DNA from: Guadua angustifolia
Taxonomy: Eukaryota > Streptophyta > Magnoliopsida > Poales > Poaceae
Assembly: GCA_036346375.1 (NCBI GenBank)
Contig: CM070520.1
Location: 14,829,791 to 14,893,790, forward strand
Direction: 5' to 3'
Length of the DNA stretch: 64,000 nucleotides
Shown here: one piece after another, positions 1 to 12,701 of the stretch
Position numbering within the stretch: the stretch's first letter is position 1
How the letters are laid out: every line of letters starts with the position of its first letter
Translations under genes and position numbers: made by a program
The notes under the pieces: model-generated
Told to the model about the DNA's origin: nothing
The model's input: only the letters and a program-made list of their open reading frames with translations
Databases searched by the model: none

Positions 1-1795
1 AGGAGGGCTGAAGGTCAATTATAAAGGCTAAAAAAAATTATTACTCATTACTTTAGTAGATGTATTAATGAATTGTGTCGCAGACATCCTGCAACAATAT
101 TTATTAGAGTAAAGCTACTTAGATGGAATTCTTTGGGTTACACGGCAACAATTGGCCCTGAAAATCTTATTTTAGGAAAGGTTTCTATGCGGATTAAGTA
201 GTTTTTGGCTTGGGTTATAAGGCAACGTTTAGTTCTTTAAAATTTCCTTAATTAAAATTTTCTTATTAGGTAGGGTTAACACATCGTAAATTTCAACCTA
301 GTGGTTTAACATTCACGAGAGTAACCCAAAATAATACAAAAGATTTACAACAAAATTTCAATAACACATAAACAATATGTATACATTTTGCTTAGTATGT
401 AGGAAGGGTATCTATGGTTTTTCTTCTACTTGCCGAATCATACATATTTCTGCATAAGAGGTTTACTATATCGCTAGAATAATATGTAGCTCGCATATTG
501 CTAGCTTTTATTGTAGGCTATTCGGCAACGAGTTTCTTTTAAATTTTTTTTTCGCACCACTTGTTGTGTTAGTCTTCCAAGGCTTCTATGAAGTCGAAGA
601 GGTTGTGATGCTTCGCTATCCCCATCTTCTTGAAGTTGCTGATACAGACGTCATGATGTTGCTGACTTGTTACCAGAATTCTTTTCAAAAGATTTGTTCG
701 TGGTTTTCATTTCGCAAACAGAATAAGGAAAGAAATACTTCTAAAAGGGATGACTTAAGAGTGAAGAAAGAAAATTCTACACAAGGGAAACGAGTACATA
801 AATAAGGAGACTAAATTCTATATATTAGAAAAGAGTATATGTATAACTGAGGCAACTCTCTTTATATCTCTTTTAGAAAAATAGGACTTTCAATTCTTCC
901 AGTTTTCATTTCAACAACCATTCGAAGCTTTCCATTCAGAAGTACAGAACTTTTCTGGTTCTAGCTCAATTTTTATGGTATATAATCAGCGAGGTGAGTT
1001 TTAAAACATGATTAGAAATTATTATTGGATCATTAAGTTTTAACTAGCCTAAAGCAGCATAAGCTAGTTTGGTGTTGCTAATGTGGTAAGATCTTAACTT
1101 GGTTTATATATGAATGGTGTGATCTCAAGCAAAGCTAAGAGTAGTAATGGAGACTGTATTACTAATCTCATTGAGATTTTATTTTAAGAAAGGTTGATGA
1201 CCATAATGGTTATCTTCGTAAGAAGTTCCATGAAAAGGAGATAACTTTGTGGAAGTTTTATAGAGATAAGAGATAAACTATTTTATAACTTCTTAGTTAT
1301 CCTATGGGTTAAATTTTCCATATTCACACATAAGGACAACTTATTGTGAAACTTTAACCAAGAGGTTAAGTTTACACATAAATCATCCCGACATCTGTGA
1401 TAAAGACCAATTTCAAGTAGCGAAACATAACGACAACGTAAATTGCTCTATATAACTAGAGCGGAATAATATGCTACACGTAAGGGTGCTTATCTTATGG
1501 TAGGTCCTAATATATTCTAATCTTCCGCCTTTTCCTGTTGGGTGATGTTGTCTCTTCATGAAGTAAAATCTTCGTTGATTGGAATATTGTAGAGGACCGT
1601 AAACTGAGAGATATTCCATGAGATAAGGTCAAATTTAACTTTTCAAAATAGTATTCCGAAAAGGGAAGAAATAAGATCCTAAGAGTAAGGTAAGAAGAGA
1701 TAAACTATTAATTACCGGTTTGTTGATTTGATTTCAAAAATAACTTTGAAATTCTAACGGCCATTCTAACTAGGGTTGCGACCTCACAATGATAT

Positions 1796-1808
1796 GGCTT
1801 TGATACCA
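1796..1808 (-). other. Primer-binding site of element A
   Basis: On the minus strand this reads TGGTATCAAAGCC, one base away from the usual plant initiator-Met tRNA primer site TGGTATCAGAGCC. It lies four bases inside the LTR edge at 1813, which fixes the element's orientation. Confidence 0.75.
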
Positions 1809-1812
1809 CCTC

Positions 1813-4800
1813 TGTCGGGACCGGATTTACCAAATCGACCCCTCGTGTTTCAACCGTGCTAGTCCAGAACGCAAGCTAGCACACACAATCATACAAAGGA
1901 TGATAACACAGACATATCATAAAGTAAACGACAGTAATAAAGCAAAAGAGTGTAAACATCATCACCTTATTACAAGTATCGAGCCTTACGGCTTAATTGA
2001 AAATGTAGCAGAGGAAAAGTAGAACAAAAAGAGCCAATCACAGCCCACAGCAACCGATCGCACGCTTCCCTAGAAGATCGAGTCATCATCCTCTTCATAG
2101 TCCTCTCCACAGATGTCGAACGGCGAATCGCAGGCTTTTTGATAGCCAGCTCTTCCATCATCTGCTTTATGGAATAAGCAGCCTCGCAATGAAAAGCGGG
2201 GTGAGTATGCAACATACTCGCAAGTCTCGGAAAATTTATGCAAATAACTAAATGCATGGCTTAACAAAGGAAGATATAATATGGTTCATTTGCATAAAGC
2301 GAAATTGAAATTTAAATACAAGTAATAATTTCATAAAGCAGCATTTAACAAAATGTAAATAGCATAAATAATTAAACTTGAAGTGTAACAATTTTCCAGG
2401 TTCCAACTACGGATGGCTCTAGCCGCCAAACTAAAACCCGGAGCTCTAGCCGTCATGATTCCCAACCACATTTTTCATTTTAAACCAAATCATCATTTTT
2501 CCATTTAAAACCAAAACCGAAAATCTACTATGTGAAAGCTGCCCACGCTTGCCCTTATCCGTGGGCACGGCTACTCAAGTAGTTTTAAGACTCTGCAGAG
2601 TGGTACACTTTACCCACACGACATGATCAACCCTTTGCGCCATGCAATTAACACACTTCCTTTGGTGTGTCGGCAGGAGATCATGACAAGGCCTTTACAA
2701 TGCACATACCGCTACCGACTTCACCCGCTAAGGTTTCGCTCTCACATTTCTTGCGCTTTGCAAGTGTCGTGACCGACAAACTCGCATGACCATCGGGCGA
2801 AGTCAAATAACGATACATGCAAATTACTTAGCCGTGTCGCACCCATATAGACATGTGGTTGTATGTATAGCATGGCCCATGGTGTCCACACGATCGGTCC
2901 TTAATTGACTAGGGCGGACAAACACATTCCAAAATTTTGTGCATTCCGCACCCGCCATTCAACCAATTCCGCCCGGTCTAAATCATTTTTCACTTTTATT
3001 TTCAAATTAATACCGCAACACCAATTGCCTTACATTTCAAAATTAATACCGCAACACCAATTGCCTTACATTTCACAATTCATTGTTAATCAAGAATGAA
3101 ATCATTTCCATAATGGTAAGGTACCGACGTGATTAAGCATGGCTAAGCATTTTCTACCGCTCCCATAGCAAGATTAATTACCATTAACTACAGTAATTAG
3201 TTTTCCTAAGGTGTCAATGGTTGTCAACATGAATTTCAATGTGGTTATAACAATTTGGCATTTATCTAAGCATTTAAAAATGGCATTAAAATACAATTCA
3301 TAATTCAAATAGCATGCAATAATTTAAAAACAAAATAGCATTTCATAAGTTTGGGTTCGACATGGTCAAGGAGACTTGCCTTCACCTCTACCACTGCTGC
3401 AACCTCCGCTGGATGCTCCTCTCGCTCAACCGTAAGGTTGTCTACACGCTAAACACGCTAATCGAGGCAAAACAATAAATAAACAGAAATAAATAAAATT
3501 CAAAAATTCACAAAAAGACACCAACAGATAGATCTTGATTTTATATGAATTTAGAAATTTGAATCGTTCAAATCGGAGTTCGAACGGAGGAGAACGGGGC
3601 TTCCGAAGTTTAAATGGAGAGAAAATCGAAATTAAATAGAGGTGACACGTGTCAAGCGCTGATTGGCTGGATTTTCGAATTTCTCGGAATAAATCCGAAA
3701 ATGAAAAACTATGCGGCTGACAGGTGGGGACCACGAGTCAGTGACTCGGTCCACGGTGGGCTGGGTTCACCGAGAAGCTCACTGGCGAATTGCTTGGTCT
3801 TGCGAGGCGTGGCGACACGCGGAAGACTAGGGCTTACGTGGCACCGACATGGCACACACGCGGTAATCGACGTGGCAACCACGGCGAATAGTCTTGACGT
3901 GGCGCCGAGGTGGCAGCCACGTGGATCTAGGGCTGACTGGCGCACCAGTGGCGCACACGCGCGCACACGACATCTGCCGACCGGACCGCTACTCGGATCG
4001 TACGAAGCCGGGCGACGACGTGGCGCATACGCGTCTCACACGCAGCGCCACGCGGCGGCGAGGGCTGATCTGGCGCCTAGCTGGCGGTCACGCGGCTGCT
4101 ACGTGAGACACTAGCGACGACGTGGCGATGAGGTGGCTTACCGTGTGATTGGCAAGACTGCTGACGAGGCGAGGCCACGCGACGCAGATCTGGCCGTCGG
4201 CAGGAGATCGGGCGGCCAGGGTTAACGGAGGGAACGACGGGGAAGTAGCGACGCCCTTCCACCGGAGCTGGAGAAGACGGTGTGCAAAACGGCGAAATAA
4301 CAACGGATCGAGCGGAAGAGTTAGCAAATCGGGATGAGGGTGACGAGACGAACTCAACGAGACCAAAAGATGCGGCGGAGGCTCACCGAAGAAGGGAGAA
4401 ATCCACGGCGGAACGGCTCGGGCGCGGCTTGGACTCCGGTGAGGTCTAGCGGTCTCCAGACGTCATCTCTGCCGGTGAAAGAAGAGGGAAAAGATGCGGC
4501 GAAGTGGCAACCCTAGGACCGCGCTACTGAGAGCTTATATAGCCTAGGGATGCGGGAAAAGCACGCAAAGCGAGGTTGGTTGCGGCGCTAGGCTACTCGG
4601 CGGCGCTATTCGGCGACGTGGCGCAACGTCGTCTCGCTGGATCAAATCGACGGTGATGCGCTAGTGAGTTTTAGGGTTTGCGTTCGGCCGGGGTGGCGGC
4701 GCGAATATGAGCCGTCGGATCGGTGATCGACGGTTGAAGGCATTAGGGTTTCAGTGTAATGGGTCAATAAGAAACGGTGAAGGCATTGAAAGTGAATAGG

Positions 4801-5142
4801 AACGGGCCGACAGGAATGAATAAATGAAATCGCCAGCGGAAGAAAAGATTTAGAAAATGATTTCCGATTTAAATAAAATACCAGAAAATCCGAATAAACT
4901 TCAAATAAATCAAATAAATAGCAAATAAATACGGAAAAATCCCCAAAAATTCAGAAAAATCAACTGAAACAAAAGGAACCCGATGAAAATAAGAAATAAT
5001 TAATTTGAGGTATCAATTAATCAAATCAAATCCTTGTTGACTTTAAAAATTCAATTTAAGCTAGATTAAATTCGAGAAAATTTTCACGGGTTCGGATTTT
5101 GAATTTTCTAACTCAAGAAATCGAAAAATTCGGAATGTTACA
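1813..5142 (-). repeat. 5' LTR of element A (3.33 kb)
   Basis: On the plus strand it starts TGTCGGG and ends GTTACA, giving TG...CA termini. The first part is AT-rich. The stretch at about 3610-4700 is strongly GC-rich and full of CGTGG/ACGTGG words. A block at 3540-3650 (GAATTTAGAAATTTGAATC onward, through a GAGAAAATC word) is also found in element B's LTRs at about 39385-39480 and 55205-55300. Open frames in the GC-rich part are not supported by any motif and overlap each other in several frames. Confidence 0.75.
3001..3076. repeat. 36-bp tandem duplication in the element A LTR
   Basis: Two almost identical adjacent copies of a 36-base unit containing ATTAATACCGCAACACCAA followed by TTGCCTTACATTTC. 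Confidence 0.85.
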
Positions 5143-5580
5143 ATTCTGTGGTGTTTTGTGATGAGAGTTGTTTAAAAGAGTGTGGTAAGCTCAGTGATGC
5201 TGTGACCTATCTTTTTGTTTTGCTTTTTCTTAAATGCAAACTTGTGTCAGATCATGAATAGTGCTTGAAACTGGTTGCATTAATAAATGGAACCTGGGTA
5301 AGAAGGCACCCTCTTTCTAAAAAATAGCATCAGGACTAGATGGATACTAAATAATATGTCATCAACAGATTTTTTTTTTAAAAAGATGAATAAATGTGTC
5401 ATAGAAAAGCCAAAACTAAATACTTCGATCTACACTGGAGAAGCCATAGAAAGTGTGGGTTAGAAGGGGAAATGGTGATTCATGACTGGTTGGATTGCCC
5501 CACAAGTGAGCCAGAAGTAGAAACCAGATGACAACAAAAAGGGGAGAAAAATGCCTTGAGAAACTTAACACGTATTTTTG

Positions 5581-5618
<38 letters not shown>

Positions 5619-5850
5619 AGCTATAGAGAAGGACAAAAATTAATATAAAAATCTGCTCTCATAAAACTTAAGACATCCTAATGTGACTCAGAATAGCGTA
5701 TAGTGCCATGATTTTTCGTGGCTTAATCATTGAGTAGATAACCACAAAGAAATATGAAGCGCAGGCCTATCCTGAACATAAAGTGCAGTAGCAAAATGTA
5801 GTCATAGAAACAGTGATATAAAATACACACTGTTGGAGTACGAATCTCAG
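5143..5850. other. Stretch downstream of the last recognisable eIF3i exon
   Basis: It is AT-rich with no clear gene. The final coding exon of eIF3i should lie here on the minus strand. A weakly similar patch at about 5705-5770 is too poor to call. It contains the AT microsatellite at 5583-5614. Confidence 0.5.
5583..5614. repeat. (AT)16 microsatellite
   Basis: An uninterrupted run of AT dinucleotides, 32 bases long. Confidence 0.97.
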
Positions 5851-5930
5851 CTCCGCCCATCAGGATTAAATGCCAATGCATTAATTGGTCCAAAATGACT
5901 TTTAACACAATCAATTTCCTCTTGCAAAAT
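5851..5930 (-). pseudogene. eIF3i pseudogene exon 5
   Basis: After a TTTTAG acceptor it reads ILQEEIDCVKSHFGP, then INALAFNPDGR, the seventh blade of eIF3i, with G to D, G to C and G to S changes at normally conserved positions (GGVKGHFGP). The donor position reads CTGAGA where GTGAGA is expected. Confidence 0.85.
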
Positions 5931-6035
5931 CTAAAAGAAATAGTGAAGTTGCATTTCTGGCCAATTCAGAATATAATCTGTGTACAGAAAGTAACTTCTC
6001 AAAACTTCTAACCATAAGAAAGAGATCATTATAAC

Positions 6036-6317
6036 TGTTGAAGTATAAGTGAATTGTCCTCCTTTCCTTATCAGCTTAAGCTTTTGGGTGAACTGGTTGG
6101 TGCATGCAACTCAATATAGTATCAGAGCCAAGAGGTCTCGAGTTCAAGACCTGGTTGGCGCAATTTAAAAAAAAATAATTGCAGCCCACTTCTAGTCCAC
6201 GTCCTAGGCCTGAGGGAGCCTGCATGTGAGGGGGAGTGTTGAAGTATAAGTGAATTGTCCTCCTTTCCTCATCAGCTTAAGCTTTTGGGTGAACTGGTTG
6301 GTGCATGCAACTCAATA
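6036..6317 (+). mobile_element. SMART-like miniature LTR retrotransposon, complete (282 bp)
   Basis: Two 81-bp direct repeats (6036-6116 and 6237-6317), differing at one visible base, start TGTTGAAG and end CTCAATA. Right after the first is a primer site TAGTATCAGAGCC (6117-6129, one base off the initiator-Met site). Right before the second is a polypurine tract GTGAGGGGGAG (6226-6236). A perfect target duplication ATAAC flanks it (6031-6035, 6318-6322). No coding capacity; it must be moved by enzymes from elsewhere. Size and layout match the SMART/FRetro129 class of tiny plant LTR elements. It sits in an eIF3i intron. Confidence 0.88.
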
Positions 6318-6335
6318 ATAACTACAAAGGAATAC

Positions 6336-6422
6336 CTTGTGAAAGAATTTGGCCTCAAATTTACCCGCACGACGGTCCGTCATAGTCACATTCATTGCAT
6401 CCTGACCACCTCCAATAACCAC
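6336..6422 (-). pseudogene. eIF3i pseudogene exon 4 (intact 29 codons)
   Basis: Perfect exon: acceptor GTTAG, then VVIGGGQDAMNVTM and TDRRAGKFEAKFFHK, donor GTATTC. This is the best preserved part of the copy and secures the identification as eIF3i. The SMART-like element begins only 13 bp beyond the donor, counting from its target duplication. Confidence 0.9.
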
Positions 6423-6694
6423 CTAACAACATAAAAAAGAACCTTTATGTAACTAAAAATTGGAATAAAAATGATAAAAAAGTGATCGACTAGAATATAA
6501 TGAAACGGCCAGCATCTATTGTGCCGACTAGCCCAGCATCATACATATACAAGTAGCCTTGTCCCTAGGAGGAATACCAATTTTACTCTCTTTGATAGAG
6601 ATCGCCTTATCAAAGTTAATCACAGCAAGAAATAGAGACTTGAAACTGGGAAGAATTTAGACGTGCATTGACAAAATTGTGGCACCCACCCAAA
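6423..6694. other. eIF3i intron remnant left of the triple-LTR element
   Basis: The intron acceptor side lies on the left. A short open minus-strand stretch at about 6560-6660 is not similar to the missing eIF3i exon and I do not recognise it. Confidence 0.5.
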
Positions 6695-6699
6695 CCAGA
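6695..6699. other. Target site duplication, left copy (CCAGA)
   Basis: Identical to 22303-22307 at the other end of the triple-LTR array. Confidence 0.9.
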
Positions 6700-9600
6700 T
6701 GTAACACCCCGGCGCCAAACGCACCGCAAATGCTACCAAAACCCTAATCAGCTCAACGAAATCTCTACAAAATTGTCTGTAATCAACCAAAACTCTAAAA
6801 CCGGCTTAAGACTAAGCCACCGAAATTTTACAAAATTTCGGCATGACCCCTCTAGAAACTAGGACATCCACTCAGCAGACAGAAAACATTGCAGATAATA
6901 TGCTATCATTCTAGCAGGTCCTTAGTTAACCAATCACACATCCAATATACGGTAATAAACTCCACCACGACGAACAGCACATTACAATCTTATTAATTAC
7001 AGCCAGAATTTACAAGTTAATTCAACTGAGGTGGTAGTGACTGAAGTCGTGCATGTGCTACTACTCCCAACCAGACGAGCCAACTTCAAGATACCTAAAA
7101 CAGGAAACAAACAAACAAGCGTGAGTCCAGGACTCAGCAAAGTGCGTCAAGTAGACAAAGTAAGAAATTAAATTAAGATACAGCTACTTCAAAACATAAA
7201 GTAACAGTTTCTTTAATTGGCATTCGTAAATAAATGAAGGCAGTTGAATTCATAAGAGGTCCAAAACATAAGAGCACGATTACTCCATCATTTACCATAA
7301 TCATTACTTAACCGAAAACATCCAGGAACAGAAATAGTAATTGACTCCACTTACCACAACTAACTCAAAAACGTAACAAAACTTACCTCTGCCTCAATAA
7401 ACATTTCTGGATGAGTCCACACCTCAATACTCAACCTGTTCTTCCCATTCTTATCAATCTCATTTATCCGTTGCAACACACAATGCAATGGATGCGTTTA
7501 TATGTTTATGCTTTCATGCTCAAGTGCACAAAACATACAAAAGAAGAAGCTCATATCCATACATCACAATCAACTCATTAAACATGATTCATCAGTGCCA
7601 ATGCAATACAGATGCAAGTATGCCATAAAAAAACAGAATCTCAAATCCACACATCACAATCAACTCATTTAACATGATTTCCTTAGTGTCAATGCCATGC
7701 ATATGCAAATATGCCATACAACATAATCAATGCATAAAACATGCTGCATCATGCATGCTCATCTCCTCTTTTAAGATCAGAGGTATGAAAGTGCACACCC
7801 GGTGTGCACCCTCTCATTCCCCCTTCCACCCCGTGGTGGAGGGTGCCTACTCTTACTGACTCGCTCCCATACAACCACGTATATGAGACTACGAGGTAGG
7901 ACTTTCGTGCCCACTACATGTGAGCACAGAGGCCCACATCAGAATGGGTCGCCTCTTCCATCATGAATGCACAGATGCAATTAACATAAAGCTATTTGCA
8001 AACTACATTCTCAACACGTGTAATCACATTCTCAACACTCAATAATCACATTCTCAACATTCAGTAATCACATTCTCAACACTCGTAATCACATCATCAA
8101 CATTCATATTCATACTCACATCTCCAATATTCGAGTAACTACTAATTCCATCAATCTTGTTCACAAATCAAATCATTTTTGCAATCCAATCCCATACTTT
8201 CAGTATACTCACTAGCCTATCAAACTAGTGAACCGGAGTATGAAAGTAAAATTTAGCAAGATGTCAATCACGGATCTGCATTTAAATTCATTAGCATCAC
8301 ACATAACAATCAATCCAAGGATGCAAGATAATTTCATGATGGCAAGGCATATAAAGTTCATCAAACAAATCATAACACGATCAAACAACGATGCACTTAT
8401 ATCGACATTTACCCTTTTTCCTCAAAAGACAATTACCTTACTATTCGTGCTATTAAACACGAATGAAATCCAAGCGTAAACATATACGCAACACCAAAGA
8501 ATCAACTAGAGATATACGGGTTACACTTGCATATGAACTTGTGTTAAATAAAAGCATAACCAATTAACCCTTCTCATTCATCATATCGCATGCAAAAATC
8601 AAACATGACAATATTAAAGCAATACATGAATAATCGTATTAGTGTAAAACCTAGTGGCCACCTAAGCCACAATCGATACAATGCACTTGCCTTTTACCGA
8701 CGAAGAGGCAACTCGGTCAAGACCACTCAAGAAACTCTCCTCGAAAACATCGTTACGCACAAGAATGGATCAGGTCCCACTCAATACCTCAATGCATAAC
8801 TAAATCTCAACTCTTGCCAAAAACAAATCCCAATTCACACTAATAGAAACTCCGGCAACCTACTAGACAAAGAGCATTAAAACTTAATAATAGGAGAATA
8901 CATCGACAACTCTCTCGCTTTGGGATCTTATGCATAACCAATAACCAATTAAGCTACTATACAATAGAATGATCATAAACAGATGGCAAGAAAGAATTCT
9001 TAACTCACACATTTGAATTGAGCTAAACAAAAGTAATAAGGATCACGTCACAACATAATATTCACAATCATTACCAGGTAAGAATGATATTACGAAGCTC
9101 ATACACAACAAACATTCATATACATATCTCATTCTCATCAACAACACCATATAAAGCCCTCAAGAACCTAATACTAATAAACACATACAATTGGTCGCAT
9201 GATTTGTCGCTCAATTCTTTTTAATTCACTAGCAAACATATAGAACAACAGATATGGATATATAAATGCGTATAAAATTAACAATTGCATCGATTCTTGC
9301 ATTTCAAGCCCATCTATCAACCTTGTATACTTGAATCATTGTGATACCACAACATACACCTTCTAGGCATTTCATCAAACACATGGTATGCATACTAGAA
9401 GCCAAATACCAATTATGCAAGCAAATCCCCTCCCAAAACAATACCTTGCCCCATCACTTGAATGAAGAAGAAGGCCAAGGGAGGAAGGAGGGTCTTTGCC
9501 GAATGTCGCTTATCGGAGTCTGCTGTCGGTGGTGCCGAAGGAAGAGCCGCCGATGCCCCCTTGTCTGCCGCTTGTCGGAGACGACGGCCACCAAACAGGC

Positions 9601-10275
9601 GCAGGAGGCACCAGGAAGAGCTCGGCTAGGGAACCAAGCAGGAAGGAGGCGCCGTGGTGGCCGGGAGGAGGTCGCCGGGCAAGGCCGAGAGAGGCGCCAC
9701 GGCCAACAGGAGGGAGGCGCCGACCAGTTCTGTCGCTCGATGTCGCTGGTCCGCTGGACCATTCTTCTGGGCTTGGTGCTTGCCACTAGGAGGGAGACTA
9801 GGGGAGGAAACGCCAGGGAGGAGAGGAACTCGCCAGGCTGCAGGGGCGCAAGGAGCAGAAGACCAAGAAGATGAGGGCGCAGGAGAGTGCTGGCCAGGGG
9901 AAAATGGCTGAGGAAAGAAAAAACATGATTGCCTCCAGGAAAATTGTCAGCCACACAAAACAAAAGGAAGAGAGAGAGAGAGGTTAGGTGAAATTCCCAA
10001 AAAGCCCTCCTACAAAATCCATCTCTTAACCAAAAGCGCGACCCAAATAATTTAATTCTTGACGCGATAAGACAAATGACAGGATAAACACTTGCCGCAG
10101 AACTAAACGGCTCGGAGAAAACAACCATTTCGATAAGCATTTCATGGAAAAACTCAACATTTAATAAACTGCGGTACGACGAAACTTAACTCCAGAACAA
10201 AACCTTGAATCAAAAAAATGAAGTCAACTCCGGCCAAAAAAAGAAAAACCAGGAAAACGACTTTGCGATATTACA
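6700..10275 (-). repeat. LTR copy 1 of the triple-LTR element
   Basis: 3576 bp, TGTAACACCCCGGCG at the left and GATATTACA at the right. The left two thirds are AT-rich with small tandem repeats. A GC-rich block at about 9450-9920 is rich in GCCGAG/GGAGG words. A minus-strand open frame through this block (9454-10140) is not kept in copies 2 and 3, so it is not a gene. Confidence 0.93.
8005..8106. repeat. About 23-bp tandem repeat inside the LTR
   Basis: Five imperfect copies of a unit like AATCACATTCTCAACACTC. The same array recurs in LTR copy 2 (about 13990-14092) and copy 3 (about 20024-20126). Confidence 0.85.
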
Positions 10276-10287
10276 CTCTTCCCCTTT
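10276..10287 (-). other. Polypurine tract of internal region 1
   Basis: Minus strand AAAGGGGAAGAG, directly abutting the LTR edge at 10275, as expected for second-strand priming. Confidence 0.85.
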
Positions 10288-12687
10288 AACAGATTCGACC
10301 TAATTCAACACTACAAGGCTCCAACAAGAACTACAGGATCGATCGATAAAGCGAAAACATCAAAAAGAATAAAGTTGCAAACTTCCCACGACGGACTCCA
10401 AAACTCGAGTCACCTCCTTTCCACTTGGGAATCCACATCATCCACACGCAGACGCTTATTAGACCCGAAAGCAGGTACCAAAATTCCCACATCGTACCAC
10501 CAACCAACAACTCATGATAATATGATTAACAAAAGCCACGACACTCTATTAAGCACATCATCAATTCTATTCTCAAGCAGCTTGGGGTTTTAAACCCAAC
10601 TCCCCGAGAACAAAAGAAACCCCGATTCACATTTCTCCTCAATAGTTAACCTTTATAGCTACATAACCATTAACAACTTCTCACCGAATCCAAAATACCA
10701 CTATTTCAACCAATTAACGCCGGATCTTCTAGGAACCAAAATACGACTTTTATTATATATATTTTTTAACAGATCAAAATCATCCTTTACTATTGAATTG
10801 ATTAGCCCACAGGTAACAATCAAATTCCTCGTAACACAAAATCGAACTTGACCTTCTTTCAAACTTGTCTCACACAACGAGACAATCACTCAACTAAAAG
10901 GTTTGCAACCGAACCATCCATTTCCGATCGACCCACATTGAGTCTAACCCATAAAACCGAGGGTTCCGGACAACTTACGGAAATAAAACATTTAGCTAAT
11001 CGATTCCACCCAAAAGAAGTTGAATCGACATCACAAGGCCCCATTATAATCCACCTTTAAACTACTTGTGGCCAACGCTAGCTCATGCTAGGATTGCAAG
11101 TCAATACCAAACTACACTTAGTTCTTTTCTTAAGAGGGTATCACCTCACTTAATCAAACCCAAGAGTACAAATCCTTACTATACTCAACACGGCACCACG
11201 AATAGTCATAAGCCTTAACTCCAGCTAGAATGCAAAAGGGATACAATTCTCTTTAAACCAATAGACCACATACATCACCTTGGAGAAAATTCAATAAAAT
11301 CCCATGATCACTCTATTTCCTTTCCTAAGCCAAATCGCAAAGGCAAATTCAAATCTCGAACATCTCAAGAACCACTTTTATCATTTTCAAATCAACGCGA
11401 TAAGATTTACATCGGGAGCACTCAAGACGAAAGAGAGACTCACAAGAACTCTTTGATGAAGGTCTCACTAACCAAAACAACTTAACTGGTCTGTCATCAA
11501 AGCAAAACTACTTATAACATCAAAATCAACACATGGGAAGAGAATCGATTCTCAAACCCGACATCCGAACCCAAAATCAACACACAATCTCTCAAAGAGA
11601 AGAGGGAAACTCATTCCCAACAGAGACCACTTCACTAGCCGACATCACTTAATTAACAAGTTTCTCAACCAAACTTGTTATTAATTCTTTGACACAATCA
11701 TTCATAATCTTACGCAAACACCACTTTCAGATCTCCACTTTTAACCGTGGATCACCATGACCCACAACCTACTTCTTGCCATCTATCCAATTAGGGTCGA
11801 CCACCTTAACCCAACAACACAAATATTCTACTAATCCTCTATGGAAAGATCTTCAATCACCCACCACTTACTTAATCGCCGATTTTTTTTTTCAAAAAAC
11901 CAACTAAAACTTCCAAAGAAGCTCGACTCTCAAAAGACTTAAGGAAGGGCAGGCTCAAGCCATGTCATTCAACAAAACTCCAAATCAATTAGCAAACTCA
12001 AATTCCACGAAGGAAAGGAGTTACACAAATCATTCACCGAAAGGAAAAGCGAATCGATCGAATAACACTTTTCCTTTAAAGCTCCAAATCCAAAACTTCA
12101 ACCCGGAGAACGATAACACGAAGAAATCCATGTCTTTCTCCATAAGCGACCAAAAAGGGGCAACACAAAATTATCTTCTTTGCCTTAAATCCAAGAACAA
12201 GGAAGACAAAATTTAAATACACACTCCAACAACTCTCCAATTGATGACAGAAACACAAGAACTCTCCTTCGGTGTTGGCTCTAAACTGCCGCGCCATCAA
12301 CCACAGCCACACGACCAAGCCAAACCCTTCGGCACAAAGAGTCCCACCGGACTCCACTAATCAATCTACCACTTCGTATACATAGCCATAAATAATACCA
12401 TAGTCTTAACATGACTAACATATAACATATCAACAAGTATCAATATAGCATAAATCTCAAAAGAACATTGTATAACAATACAACGATATCCCATCCCTTT
12501 CCTATAGTGCATCAGTGTGTGTCAAATTTTAAATTATTTAACCATTCTACATCAAGCTTTTATGGTTATTGCCCTAGGGCCACATTTTAAAGATTCAACC
12601 TAAACCATGTTTCTACCTTCACACAGCAAAATTTTTAATTCATTCTAGAATCAATCACTACATTCATACACCACGGACCTGAAGCCC

Positions 12688-12699
12688 GCTCTGATACCA
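12688..12699 (-). other. Primer-binding site of internal region 1
   Basis: Minus strand TGGTATCAGAGC, a perfect plant initiator-Met tRNA primer site, two bases from the LTR edge at 12702. Confidence 0.92.
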
Positions 12700-12701
12700 A
12701 C

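Larger units (their letters stand above)
1..5142 (-). mobile_element. Element A: non-coding LTR retrotransposon, right half only
   Basis: The element is read on the minus strand, so its 5' LTR is the right-hand one (1813-5142), with a primer-binding site to its left and internal sequence running off the window start (1-1812). The internal part is AT-rich, has no long open frame and no gag or pol motif that I can recognise. The 57 bases left of the LTR resemble the same stretch left of element B's right LTR (before 52378), so A and B are relatives. The left LTR and left target duplication lie outside the window. The five bases after the LTR (5143-5147, ATTCT) would be the right target duplication. 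Confidence 0.75.
10276..12701 (-). other. Internal region 1 of the triple-LTR element (2426 bp)
   Basis: AT-rich, no open frame above about 95 codons, no gag, protease, RT or integrase motif seen on either strand. Borders are a polypurine tract on the left and a primer site on the right. Confidence 0.85.

Noticed and set aside
566..805. 79-codon plus-strand frame
   Set aside because: No motif, AT-rich surroundings inside a non-coding retrotransposon, no supporting promoter.
3614..4114. 166-codon plus-strand frame in the element A LTR
   Set aside because: Low-complexity GC-rich ACGTGG-type sequence with several overlapping frames on both strands.
6117..6165. tRNA-like patch (TATCAGAGCC...GTTCAAGACC)
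   Set aside because: It is the primer-binding region of the SMART-like element; there is no full cloverleaf.
6560..6660. Candidate for the missing eIF3i exon between exons 3 and 4
   Set aside because: The minus-strand translation shows none of the expected residues.
9454..10140. 228-codon minus-strand open frame in LTR copy 1
   Set aside because: The matching stretches in copies 2 (15743-16201) and 3 (21653-22072) are shorter and shifted. It lies in a GC-rich LTR block and has no known motif.
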